A stretch of DNA of 64,000 nucleotides, taken from positions 25,524 through 89,523 of the forward strand of contig PDZS01000016.1 of the NCBI GenBank assembly GCA_002753225.1, written 5' to 3'. Below are positions 19,118 to 27,752 of the stretch, piece after piece; positions within the stretch are counted from its first letter, which is position 1, and each line of letters starts with the position of its first letter. The stretch is from Deltaproteobacteria bacterium YD0425bin51 (lineage in GTDB: Bacteria > Desulfobacterota > Desulfobacteria > Desulfobacterales > YD0425bin51). The position numbers and the translations under genes were made by a program. A model generated the notes under the pieces. The model did not search any database. It worked only from the letters and a program-made list of their open reading frames with translations, and was not told where the DNA came from.

Positions 19118-19603
19118 ATGAATAATAGAATTGAAATTTTAATTAAAAATCTTAGACTATCACCACATCCTGAGGGTGGATATTATCGGGAAGTATTTAG
19201 GTCTGAAGCTAATGTTCTACGTAAAGAGAATGGCTCAGAGAGACAAGCTATTACAGCAATATATTTTTTGCTTACAAAAGGTCAATATAGCAGATGGCAT
19301 AGTGTACATTCAGATGAAATATGGAGCCATATTGAAGGTTATCCCATTGAACTTTCCTGTTTTGATGAGAAACAAAATAGTATCAATAGATTTAGACTAG
19401 GAACATATGACTTTGAAACAGAGCCTATAAGAGTAATATCAAGAGGTCTGTGGCAAGCTGCAAAGCCTTTGGGAGAGTATTCATTGGTAGGATGCTATGT
19501 TGGACCTGGTTTTGATTTTAAAGATTTTAGGTTTGCTGCAGAGTACCCTGAAATATCTGCAGCTATTAAGACACACGGGACTTATTTTGCTGAATTGCTA
19601 TAA
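19118..19603 (+). CDS. Cupin superfamily protein (DUF985/cupin_5)
   Basis: The 161-residue protein matches the DUF985 cupin family: LSPHPEGGYYREVFRS, TAIYFLLTKGQYSRWHSVHSDEIWSH, RGLWQAAKPLGEYSLVGCYVGPGFDFKDF. These residues line the beta-barrel pocket. Catalytic activity is unproven for most members, and some are linked to sugar epimerase-like folds. I placed the start at the ATG (19118) after a GGGGG stretch, not at the upstream TTG. Its stop TAA interlocks with the DUF362 gene stop on the other strand (six-base overlap, 19598-19603). Confidence 0.87.
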   Translation: MNNRIEILIKNLRLSPHPEGGYYREVFRSEANVLRKENGSERQAITAIYFLLTKGQYSRWHSVHSDEIWSHIEGYPIELSCFDEKQNSINRFRLGTYDFETEPIRVISRGLWQAAKPLGEYSLVGCYVGPGFDFKDFRFAAEYPEISAAIKTHGTYFAELL

Positions 19604-20905
19604 TTTAGGAATAATAAGTGGTATATTAGCCTTTGTACCTTTAAATTTTGCAATTATTAATAGTTTTAATGATTCTATTATGCCAATTGGCACAAGATTT
19701 AAAGGTGAGATATTCATCCATTTTGTAAGACTGTTTATAGTTTCAGCAAGGTTATTACAACCAGTTGATACAGTTATATTATGTTTTCCTAACTTGTAGC
19801 TTAAATACTGGTACCATTCACTAATGGCGCAATCTCCAGCAATATGTACTTTTTCTTTAATGTTCTCTATTTCCTTTTTATCAATTCCTTTACCCATTAA
19901 AATTGTAAATCCACCAGTCCCTTTAAAGTCTTTTGCAAAAACTTCCAATACAGCTTCAGTATTTCTTTTGCATCCTTCTCTGCAGCATCTTTTTTTGCCG
20001 CGAATAATTGTTATATCAGAAGGGAATTCTTCTAAAAGCTCACAGCTAAATTTTTGTTTTCTTTCTTTAAAAATGAAACTATTCTCTATTTCTATTTTTT
20101 CAAAATTTGATTCTCCTATTTTATATTGAGCGCATAATTTTAGATGTTCAACTTCCTCTATATCAAATCCTAAAAATTTTGCTCCAACTATATCTACAGC
20201 TAAAGAGTCATTACCGCCAAAAATGACATTCATAGGAATTACACATTTCTCTTTATCAGCAAAAGCTGGATAATGTCCGTAATTTGTAGCAAAAATTCCA
20301 TCAACCAAAGTAAAATCAGGTTGAATATTTGCATAGATATCTGCTAATTTTTGATGGAGCCGAAAATTATGATCATGAATACGACTCATATGATGTATTA
20401 AGCCAAATTGATTTTTTATTCCTAAGGTAACGGTTGTCATGGAATGAGTTTTTAGTTTAGGTATAGAAATATACAGATTATCTTTTCGATTTTGTATCAG
20501 ATGTTCATTAACGAAATCAGGAATTTGAACAAAACTTTGAAGGATAGGGAGAAACATTGGAATTTGATCTGTTTCATCTAAAAAAATAGGAATAGCTCCT
20601 ATTTTTTTACACATCGTATTCATTCCAATAATATCAAAAACCAATCTAGTTATATTTCCCTGGGTACTATTTTCGATAATATAGACATTTTTTGCCCCAC
20701 AGTTAAAAAAATACTTAGCAGCAGCTTCAACTACTTCAACAGAAGTATAAACATAAGGCTTGAAATCAATGGCGTTTACTTTTAAATAAACATTTTGAGA
20801 TGATTTAAGCATTCCTTTGCCACCGCCAAAAGCTTCAAATACATCTGATACTGCATTATAAATGCTCTTATTTTTTAATGAATCTTGAAAAACAACTTTT
20901 GTCAT
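19598..20905 (-). CDS. DUF362 domain protein
   Basis: The 435-residue cytoplasmic protein has the DUF362 pattern: VYLKVNAIDFKP, STQGNITRLVFDIIGM, ISIPKLKTHSMTTVTLGIKNQFG, DGIFATNYGHYP and NDSLAVDIVGAKFLGF. The family is often linked to iron-sulfur or ferredoxin proteins in anaerobes, but its reaction is unknown. The C-terminal third (about 285-435) replaces the usual ferredoxin domain and has a cysteine group, GKKRCCREGCKRN, that could hold a metal. The start follows AGAGGTAAC. It converges with the cupin gene with overlapping stops. Confidence 0.85.
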   Translation of the reverse strand: MTKVVFQDSLKNKSIYNAVSDVFEAFGGGKGMLKSSQNVYLKVNAIDFKPYVYTSVEVVEAAAKYFFNCGAKNVYIIENSTQGNITRLVFDIIGMNTMCKKIGAIPIFLDETDQIPMFLPILQSFVQIPDFVNEHLIQNRKDNLYISIPKLKTHSMTTVTLGIKNQFGLIHHMSRIHDHNFRLHQKLADIYANIQPDFTLVDGIFATNYGHYPAFADKEKCVIPMNVIFGGNDSLAVDIVGAKFLGFDIEEVEHLKLCAQYKIGESNFEKIEIENSFIFKERKQKFSCELLEEFPSDITIIRGKKRCCREGCKRNTEAVLEVFAKDFKGTGGFTILMGKGIDKKEIENIKEKVHIAGDCAISEWYQYLSYKLGKHNITVSTGCNNLAETINSLTKWMNISPLNLVPIGIIESLKLLIIAKFKGTKANIPLIIPKL

Positions 20906-21003
20906 TTCTTGTTACCTCTTTTTTCATGATTTTTTTTGCGAATTATGTTAGTCTTATTAGCTTAATATGACAATAACTTTCTAATTAAGAGGAACAAAAA
21001 ATT

Positions 21004-22536
21004 ATGAAAAAAATTATGTTTATTACTATTTTTATTTTGATGGGAAGTTCTTTAGTATCATGCTTTGCCTGCACAACGATTATAGTAGGGAGTAAAGCTA
21101 CAAATGACGGTTCTATTATTATTGCAAGAAATGAGGACAGCAGTACTGCTCATGATGCTCAAAATATGATATATCATCCAGTTCACAAAGAAAGTTTTCT
21201 TTTTAATTCAAATTCAATTGATAATCCAAATTCTAATAAATTTACTTATAAATTACCTAAAAATTCCTTATCATATATAGCTTTTCCTCATTGGTCATCA
21301 AGCTTAAAAGAAAATTATTCTTTTGAGGAAACCGGAATAAATGAATATGGAGTAGCAATATCTGCTACTGAAACAATTTTTAATAGCGATAAGGCTTTGA
21401 AAATAGATCCATATCTTTTAATAACAGGCACAACTGAAGATTCAATTACGTCTGTTGTATTGCCACAGGCAACATCTGCTAAAGAAGGAGTAAGAATATT
21501 AGGAAATATTGTTGAAAACATAGGAGCAGGGGAAGGTTTTGGCGTAGCATTTAGCGATAGGAATGAAGCTTGGTATTTAGAAACAGCATCAGGTCATCAT
21601 TGGCTTGCAATGAGAATACCTGATGATTCATATTTCGTTTCTGCAAATCAAGGAAGGTTCCAAGAGGCAGAATTAAATGATACAATGAATGTTTTATCTT
21701 CAAAAGGATTATTGGATTTTGCAATATCAAATAAATTATTTGATCCTAAACAAGAACCCTTTAATTTTTTTAAGTGTTATATCTCAAATACTCCACATGA
21801 CATAACTTACAATTATCCAAGAGTTAAAACATTATTACAAATATATTCAAATTATAATTATGATAAAAATGATGGTTTATATCCTGTATTTATGCAGCCT
21901 AAAAAAAAGATGACAGTATGGGATGTTGCTGCAGGTTTAAGAAACAAATACAACGGTACACCAAATGATCCTTATCAGACTAAAAATCCAAAAGAGATTA
22001 ATCGACCTATTTGCGTACTTAGAGCATCTCTTTCACATATAACTCAAACCAGACCAGATTTACCTGATGATATAGCTTACACTCAATATATCGCTTTAGG
22101 CATGACTGATTTGTCAGTATATATACCATTTTATAAAGGTATAACAAATATTCCAAAGGAATATCAGGGAGCAAAAGATAAAGCAGACAATGATTCTATG
22201 TTTTGGAAGTATCGTAAAATGCAAGTTTTGGTTTTGCAGGATTATCCCCGTTTCTCACCTATGGTTCATGCATCTATATCAAAATTTGAAAAGGATATTT
22301 CACTTAAACAGGCTGAAATGGAAAAAAAATATTTAAATATATATCTAAAAGATCGTGCTTTGGCTAAAAAAATAATTCAGGACTTTACTAACACAATTAT
22401 TGCTAAAGAAAGCAAGATGGTCTCAGATATTACTACTAAGATAGCTAAAGCTTTGGGAATGGAAAATCTAACAAATGAACAGTACACAGATTTATTAAAC
22501 AAAACAGAAGCAACATACCATTTCCACGGAGCATAA
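21004..22536 (+). CDS. C69-family dipeptidase (peptidase U34), exported
   Basis: The 510-residue protein has a signal peptide followed directly by the family's N-terminal nucleophile, Cys23, in CFACTTIIVGSKATNDGS. Further family motifs are ARNEDSS, FEETGINEYGVAISATETIF, GEGFGVAFSDRNEAWYLETASGHHW and AFPHW. C69 peptidases are Ntn-hydrolases that cleave dipeptides; removing residues 1-22 would free the catalytic cysteine. The C-terminal 80 residues form a charged helix (EKDISLKQAEMEKKYLN). The ribosome binding site is AAGAGGAAC. A strong terminator follows immediately. Confidence 0.9.
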   Translation: MKKIMFITIFILMGSSLVSCFACTTIIVGSKATNDGSIIIARNEDSSTAHDAQNMIYHPVHKESFLFNSNSIDNPNSNKFTYKLPKNSLSYIAFPHWSSSLKENYSFEETGINEYGVAISATETIFNSDKALKIDPYLLITGTTEDSITSVVLPQATSAKEGVRILGNIVENIGAGEGFGVAFSDRNEAWYLETASGHHWLAMRIPDDSYFVSANQGRFQEAELNDTMNVLSSKGLLDFAISNKLFDPKQEPFNFFKCYISNTPHDITYNYPRVKTLLQIYSNYNYDKNDGLYPVFMQPKKKMTVWDVAAGLRNKYNGTPNDPYQTKNPKEINRPICVLRASLSHITQTRPDLPDDIAYTQYIALGMTDLSVYIPFYKGITNIPKEYQGAKDKADNDSMFWKYRKMQVLVLQDYPRFSPMVHASISKFEKDISLKQAEMEKKYLNIYLKDRALAKKIIQDFTNTIIAKESKMVSDITTKIAKALGMENLTNEQYTDLLNKTEATYHFHGA

Positions 22537-22540
22537 TAAT

Positions 22541-22584
22541 AATTTGGGTAGTCTTCCACGTTGGTGACTACCCAAAAATTTTTG
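22541..22584 (+). terminator. Rho-independent terminator after C69 peptidase gene
   Basis: TTTGGGTAGTC (22543-22553) pairs perfectly with GACTACCCAAA (22566-22576) across a 12-base loop, followed by AATTTTTG. It lies between the convergent peptidase and phosphoesterase genes and could act in both directions. Confidence 0.85.
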
Positions 22585-22601
22585 TCATTAATTCCTTCAG
22601 T

Positions 22602-23972
22602 TTAAAGAGCTTGAGAATCCATTTTCGTTATACGCCCGCTTTGGGAATAATAATATAGATCAACGTATTCAGCCGAATCATTTTTTTTGGGGGTTGTTAT
22701 TACGACAAAAGTCATTGTCGGAGATTTGTTTTTATCAATCCATGTTCCTGAGTTAGCATAAATCGTTTTTTGAGATTTATGGTTTTTAGAAGGAATAATT
22801 CTGGCTTCGTGAGAATGCCCGAATACGACGATTCTCTTGTCGGAATTCTTGTTAGCAAAGTATTGTACCACTGCCTGATCGTCAGTACCGCTAGCCGAAT
22901 CCGCTTTGATAAGAGCTTCTTTTACTGGAATTTTGACTGCTACTCTGTTTAGTATTTGCCTTTCATCCCATGTATCCTGAATACCTTTATATAGCGAAAA
23001 TTCAATAAATCCGCCAGGAGATAATTGATACGGCATTATATCGTTTATCGAATAAGTACTGGTGAATCCGTCTATATTGGTTTGTATAATTTTTTCGTCA
23101 AATCTTTCTTTTATAGGTAACTCAGTCATTAGCTTATTCCAGATATTCCAATATATATAAGCAAGTGTTTGGCTTTCGCCCAGTTTATTTGGGGTTACAG
23201 GCGGCATTGTGCTGCCAGCTTTTGGATGTCTTTCCACAACAGAAGTTGTCGCAATTCTTGTAAAAAAATACCCTGGTGGAAGTATAGAGCCTGCTGCTAT
23301 GGATTTGTTCGAAATTGGATCAGGTGCGCAGAAAAAATTATAACGGTGTCCGTGTTCAATTATTATTTCGGAATGACCGTCTGGCGAATATGCGCCCAAG
23401 CCATTAACATCTCTAGCTTCCGATATTCCTGGTAGAATACTCTGAATATCCTCCGAGGATATTAATAAATCGTGATTTCCCGGTACATACGTAACTTTAA
23501 TTTTACCATCTTTAATTATACTGTTAAAGGCGTCTATTACAGTTTTATTGTTCAGAGCTATAGATTTAACGAAGTCTAATTGTGTCTTTCCCTTAAAAGT
23601 GTTCTCTGCCGCAGGGATAAACCATTCATCGAGAAGATCTCCTGCTATCACAAGTTCTTTGACATTTGGAGATAATCTAATTTGATTAAGAAACTTCACA
23701 AGCGCTCCACGGTTTTTGTTACACTCCGTATAGTTATCGTTTGCGCCTAAATGAATATCGCTGATACAGACTATCAGTGTCCTTTCTTTGTTCAGCTTTG
23801 CAGTGCTTTTACTTTCAAGAATAAAAGGATTATAAGCTTTATCTGATACTGGTCTGATTGATTTTGTAGTTAAAATAGGTGTTGATTCCTTTGTAGACTC
23901 AGCCCATGCAAAACACCATAGAGATGTAAAAAAAGAGATTAGGAAGAGTGTAAAATTAATTTTTATTTTCAT
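22602..23972 (-). CDS. Exported metallophosphoesterase
   Basis: The 456-residue protein has a signal peptide (MKIKINFTLFLISFFTSLWCFAWA). It carries the calcineurin-type phosphoesterase metal motifs in order: CISDIHLGAND, VIAGDLLDEW, VPGNHDLLI, EHGHRYN and VFGHSHEARI. It acts on phosphomonoesters or diesters outside the cytoplasm; the substrate is unknown. The gene is visibly richer in G+C than its neighbours (one 60-base line near 22861 is about 48% and another near 23281 is 40%), which hints at acquisition from elsewhere. The start is preceded by GAGGTTC. It stands alone, convergent with the C69 peptidase gene. Confidence 0.9.
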   Translation of the reverse strand: MKIKINFTLFLISFFTSLWCFAWAESTKESTPILTTKSIRPVSDKAYNPFILESKSTAKLNKERTLIVCISDIHLGANDNYTECNKNRGALVKFLNQIRLSPNVKELVIAGDLLDEWFIPAAENTFKGKTQLDFVKSIALNNKTVIDAFNSIIKDGKIKVTYVPGNHDLLISSEDIQSILPGISEARDVNGLGAYSPDGHSEIIIEHGHRYNFFCAPDPISNKSIAAGSILPPGYFFTRIATTSVVERHPKAGSTMPPVTPNKLGESQTLAYIYWNIWNKLMTELPIKERFDEKIIQTNIDGFTSTYSINDIMPYQLSPGGFIEFSLYKGIQDTWDERQILNRVAVKIPVKEALIKADSASGTDDQAVVQYFANKNSDKRIVVFGHSHEARIIPSKNHKSQKTIYANSGTWIDKNKSPTMTFVVITTPKKNDSAEYVDLYYYSQSGRITKMDSQAL

Positions 23973-24152
23973 TTTGAACCTCGCTAAGTAAAATAGTTAT
24001 AGTTAATAAACTTTCTTTATACATACTTTATAAATACTTATTAAGCAAAGTAAAAAAACTGACATCTAAATAATGTTTTTCTTTTTTTGTAGATTTTTTT
24101 ATTATAATTATTATATGATATTTTAATATAAAAAGAGATATTAGGAGATATC

Positions 24153-24239
24153 ATGGGGTATCATAGTATATTAGATACATTATTTCCTATGGTATTTCAT
24201 AAATTTACACAAATTAATGTTGTCAATGTTATGATATAA
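24153..24239 (+). CDS. Possible 28-aa leader peptide upstream of waaA
   Basis: A short frame reads MGYHSILDTLFPMVFHKF and ends in VNVMI. It has a good AGGAG site six bases before its ATG, and its stop lies eight bases before the waaA start codon, whose own ribosome binding site (AAGGTGG) overlaps the end region. It may be a translated leader or a chance frame. I know of no homologue. Confidence 0.3.
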   Translation: MGYHSILDTLFPMVFHKFTQINVVNVMI

Positions 24240-24247
24240 GGTGGTGA

Positions 24248-25525
24248 ATGATATTTTTATATAATTTAATTATCGTTCTATTTTTAACTATTAGTTTTCC
24301 TTTTATTATATTAATAATGTTTTTCTCAAAAAAAAGACGGAAAACATTTTTGCATAGACTTGGAATTAAGCCGTTTTTTATTGACAATAGATGTCATAAC
24401 AAAAAAAATATCTGGATACATGCCTTATCAGTTGGGGAAGTTTTATCTGCTGTTCCTCTTGTGAAAGCAGTAAAAACAAATTTTCCTGAAGATAATATTC
24501 TTTTTTCCATGTCAACTCAAACTGGTTTTGAAGTAGCAATAAATGAGCTTAAAGAAGTTGCTGATACTCTTTTTTTCTATCCTTATGATCTTTTAATCTC
24601 TGTAAAGCATATAATTAAAAAAATAAATCCAAGTATTGTCATAATTGTTGAATCCGATATATGGCTGAATTTTCTAAATGAACTTAAAAATAAAAATATT
24701 CCTGTAATACTTATAAATGCAAGATTGTCAGAGAGATCTTTTTCACGATATAGAAATTTTTCCAAAACAGCATCTAAGATATTTAATTATTTTTCAAGTA
24801 TTTGTACTCAATCTTATGAAGATTTAAAAAGATTTAATGCTCTAAATATTCCATCGCATAAGGTTAAGATAACAGGAAATATCAAATTTGATCAAACAGT
24901 TAAAGCTTTAAATAGCGATGAATTAGAAAATTATAAATTATTATTTAAAATAGAGCCAAATCAAAAAGTTATTTTAGCTGGAAGCACTCATAAAGGAGAG
25001 GAATTGATTTTATCAGATGCTTTTTTAAAGTTAAAACATTTTAATATTAAATTCATTGTTGTTCCAAGAGATCCAACTCGTTCTCTGGATGTTTTTAATA
25101 TATTTAAATCCAAAGGTTTTTCAGTTTCTCTAATGAGTGAAATAGATAAAAAAAATAGTTCAGATGTTATTATTGTAAATGTTATAGGAGTTTTAAGAAA
25201 TCTTTATGCTTTAAGTGATATAGCATTTGTGGGAGGGAGTTTAGTTAACTGCGGAGGGCATAATCCATTAGAGCCTGCGTTTTTTTCAAAGCCTATTTTG
25301 TTTGGTCATGATATGAGCGATTTTAGGGATATAGCTCGGTGTTTACTAGAATCAGGCGGAGCTGTGGAAGTTAACAGCATAAACATCTATGATACATTAG
25401 AAGCTCTTATTTCTAATCCTCAAAAAATAAAAAAAATGGGTATAGATTCTTATAAGGTTTTTTCACAAAACAAAGGGGCAATAGATAATACTTTAAAGGT
25501 TATACAGTTATGCAAAATAGAATAG
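24248..25525 (+). CDS. waaA: 3-deoxy-D-manno-octulosonic acid (Kdo) transferase
   Basis: The 425-residue protein has an N-terminal membrane anchor and the WaaA/KdtA pattern: HRLGIKPF, IWIHALSVGEVLSAVPLVKAV, FSMSTQTGFEVA, YPYDLL, IVESDIWLNFL, NARLSERSFSRYRNF, KITGNIKFD, AGSTHKGEE, VPRDPTRS and AFVGGSLVNCGGHNPLEPA. It adds Kdo to lipid IVA at the inner membrane. It overlaps lpxK by 16 bases, so both late lipid A steps are co-expressed. Confidence 0.95.
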   Translation: MIFLYNLIIVLFLTISFPFIILIMFFSKKRRKTFLHRLGIKPFFIDNRCHNKKNIWIHALSVGEVLSAVPLVKAVKTNFPEDNILFSMSTQTGFEVAINELKEVADTLFFYPYDLLISVKHIIKKINPSIVIIVESDIWLNFLNELKNKNIPVILINARLSERSFSRYRNFSKTASKIFNYFSSICTQSYEDLKRFNALNIPSHKVKITGNIKFDQTVKALNSDELENYKLLFKIEPNQKVILAGSTHKGEELILSDAFLKLKHFNIKFIVVPRDPTRSLDVFNIFKSKGFSVSLMSEIDKKNSSDVIIVNVIGVLRNLYALSDIAFVGGSLVNCGGHNPLEPAFFSKPILFGHDMSDFRDIARCLLESGGAVEVNSINIYDTLEALISNPQKIKKMGIDSYKVFSQNKGAIDNTLKVIQLCKIE

Positions 25526-26520
25526 AACAAATAATTAATAATCAAGATAGCAATCGTTATCTATTTTTTTATCTTATATCTCTTTTGTATGGTTATGTAA
25601 TGAATATCAGAGCTAAATACTATAAAAAACATGGAACAAAATCTCTTCCTTGCAAGGTGATTTCCATTGGCAACTTGACTGTAGGAGGAACAGGTAAAAC
25701 TCCTACAACAATATATATTGCAAAATTAGTTAAAGACTTAGGATATAAAACAGCAGTTATCAGCAGAGGTTATAGAGGATCAAAAGAAAAAACAGGCGGG
25801 GTAGTAAGCAACGGCAAAAATATTTTTATGTCAGTCGAGGAAGCTGGTGATGAGCCTTTTATGATGGCAAATATATTAGAGGGAATACCAGTTTTTATTG
25901 GGAAAGATAGGTTTAATATCGGAATGTTGGCTTTTAAAACTTTTAAACCAGATATTATTATTTTAGATGATGCATTCCAACACCTTAAAGTTATGAGAGA
26001 TATTAATCTTTTGCTCTTGGATTCTAATAAACCATTTGGTAACGGATATATCCTTCCAAGGGGTACTTTAAGAGAGCCAATATCATCAATAAACAGAGCT
26101 GATGCAATTATTTTTACAAGATATAACACAAAATATTTGTTACCAGCTTTTAACACGGAAAAAACTTTTAAGTCTTTTTATATTCCAAATATTCCTGACT
26201 CTTTAGAATCACATAAAATTTTTGTTTTTTCAGGAATAGCTAAAAATAAAGATTTTAGAGAAATGTTATCGAATTTTGACATCAAAGGATTTATGGAATA
26301 TCCAGACCATCATACATATAGCGAAAAAGATATCGAAAATATTATAGAATCTGCAAAAAAAAATGGGGCAGATATGTTAGTTACAACAGAAAAAGATTAT
26401 GTAAAGATTGAAAATAAACTTAACATTTCAATCCCTATTATAAAAATAGGGATTGAAGTTTCCTTTGGAAATGATAACGAAAGGTTCAAAGATTTTATTA
26501 AAAAAAGGCTTTCTTTTTAA
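25510..26520 (+). CDS. lpxK: Tetraacyldisaccharide 4'-kinase
   Basis: The 336-residue protein has the LpxK Walker A region ISIGNLTVGGTGKTP (about residues 52-66), ISRGYRGS, GDEPFMMA, ILDDAFQHLKVMRDINLLLLD, LPRGTLREP, MEYPDHHTYSEKDI and TTEKDYVKI. It phosphorylates the 4' position of lipid A precursor, using ATP. The start lies inside the end of waaA. Its stop shares the four bases TTAA with the stop of the ferredoxin-type gene on the other strand. Confidence 0.95.
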   Translation: MQNRIEQIINNQDSNRYLFFYLISLLYGYVMNIRAKYYKKHGTKSLPCKVISIGNLTVGGTGKTPTTIYIAKLVKDLGYKTAVISRGYRGSKEKTGGVVSNGKNIFMSVEEAGDEPFMMANILEGIPVFIGKDRFNIGMLAFKTFKPDIIILDDAFQHLKVMRDINLLLLDSNKPFGNGYILPRGTLREPISSINRADAIIFTRYNTKYLLPAFNTEKTFKSFYIPNIPDSLESHKIFVFSGIAKNKDFREMLSNFDIKGFMEYPDHHTYSEKDIENIIESAKKNGADMLVTTEKDYVKIENKLNISIPIIKIGIEVSFGNDNERFKDFIKKRLSF

Positions 26521-27608
26521 GCAGATGGCATTATTAGAGGCAAAAATCCTTCTAATTTTCCCTTATCCTGAAGTACTTTTAACCCCATATCCCGTGTAGA
26601 AGCAGCTACTTCTTTAATATCTTGTCTTCTTATAAGTTCTATTGCATTCTCTTTGCATCCGGTTACACAAAGACCGCATCCAATACATAGTTTGTCATTA
26701 AATATTGGCATATTATCTTTCATTTCTATTGCGGCCATTGGACAACGTTCATTTGCGCATATTCCGCATCCAGTACAAGATGTTTCATCACATTTAGGAA
26801 TAAAACTTGAAAACATTACTACGTGTGGATTTTTTTCTATAGTATAAGCACGTAAAAGTCCACAGCAGCATGGACAGCAATTACATATGAAAGTCAAACG
26901 ATCCTGAGCATTGTTTATTTGGTGGACTAGTCCAAATTTATCAAATTCTTTCAATTTTTCTTTCATTTCTTCTTTTGTAATATATCTTCCAAATCCCCTT
27001 TCAACTAAATAAGTACAAGTATCATCAAAAAGCATACATGATTCACGAGGACTCTCGCATTTTTGTTCTACTTCACGACACGCGCATTTAGCAATACCTA
27101 AAACCTGTGATTTCTCAATCATTTCATAAACTTTTTCATATGTTAAAACACCTGGCTTTGACTCTATGGATTCCTGAATTGGAATGATCCTTGAAAAAGA
27201 GGTAGACTTGGAGCCAAATTCTCTGCTAGCTACTTTTAAATATACTTTCCATAAGTCTCTAAGCTTATCTAAATTTTTATTAGATTCAGGTTTCATATAT
27301 GGGAATTCAAATAAACCAGGCATAATAGGAAGAAGAGCATAGTTCCATTCTCCATCCTTTTTTTTTGCAAAAACAACTCCTTTATTAGCAAGGGACTCTA
27401 AATGTTTAAAAGCTTCGTTATTTTCAATATTCATTTTTTTTGCAATTGATGGCAATGGAATTGGACGAAAAGTAAGGTTAGTTGCAATTTTTGCCTCTTC
27501 ACAGGAAAAAAGTAATTTTAGGATTTCTATTATTTCAGGAGAACTAGGACATCCTGTTGGATGACGATCAAGTAATTTTCTTAGTTCTTCATAAATTAAA
27601 TCAGACAT
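26517..27608 (-). CDS. 4Fe-4S ferredoxin-domain protein with N-terminal winged-helix-like region
   Basis: The 363-residue protein begins with a winged-helix-like region (about 1-110: FRPIPLPSIAKKMNIENNEAF). A cysteine-rich middle follows (CACREVEQKC, then ICNCCPCCCGLL). It ends with two 4Fe-4S ferredoxin motifs (CTGCGICANERCP and CIGCGLCVTGCKENAI). This layout is common in sulfate reducers and other anaerobes, where such proteins are annotated only as 4Fe-4S binding. It may be a redox-responsive regulator or an electron carrier. The start follows AGGGGGGC. It is divergent from speA. Confidence 0.85.
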   Translation of the reverse strand: MSDLIYEELRKLLDRHPTGCPSSPEIIEILKLLFSCEEAKIATNLTFRPIPLPSIAKKMNIENNEAFKHLESLANKGVVFAKKKDGEWNYALLPIMPGLFEFPYMKPESNKNLDKLRDLWKVYLKVASREFGSKSTSFSRIIPIQESIESKPGVLTYEKVYEMIEKSQVLGIAKCACREVEQKCESPRESCMLFDDTCTYLVERGFGRYITKEEMKEKLKEFDKFGLVHQINNAQDRLTFICNCCPCCCGLLRAYTIEKNPHVVMFSSFIPKCDETSCTGCGICANERCPMAAIEMKDNMPIFNDKLCIGCGLCVTGCKENAIELIRRQDIKEVAASTRDMGLKVLQDKGKLEGFLPLIMPSA

Positions 27609-27752
27609 TTTTTTTGCCCCCCTGTTTTATATTGTTATTATTATTTTCAAATAGATTACATTTTAGAATAATATTATGATTGACTTAAATGCAATATAAA
27701 ATTAAATAATTCCCAAAATCATAACTAAAAAAGAAGATTGGATTTAATTTTT

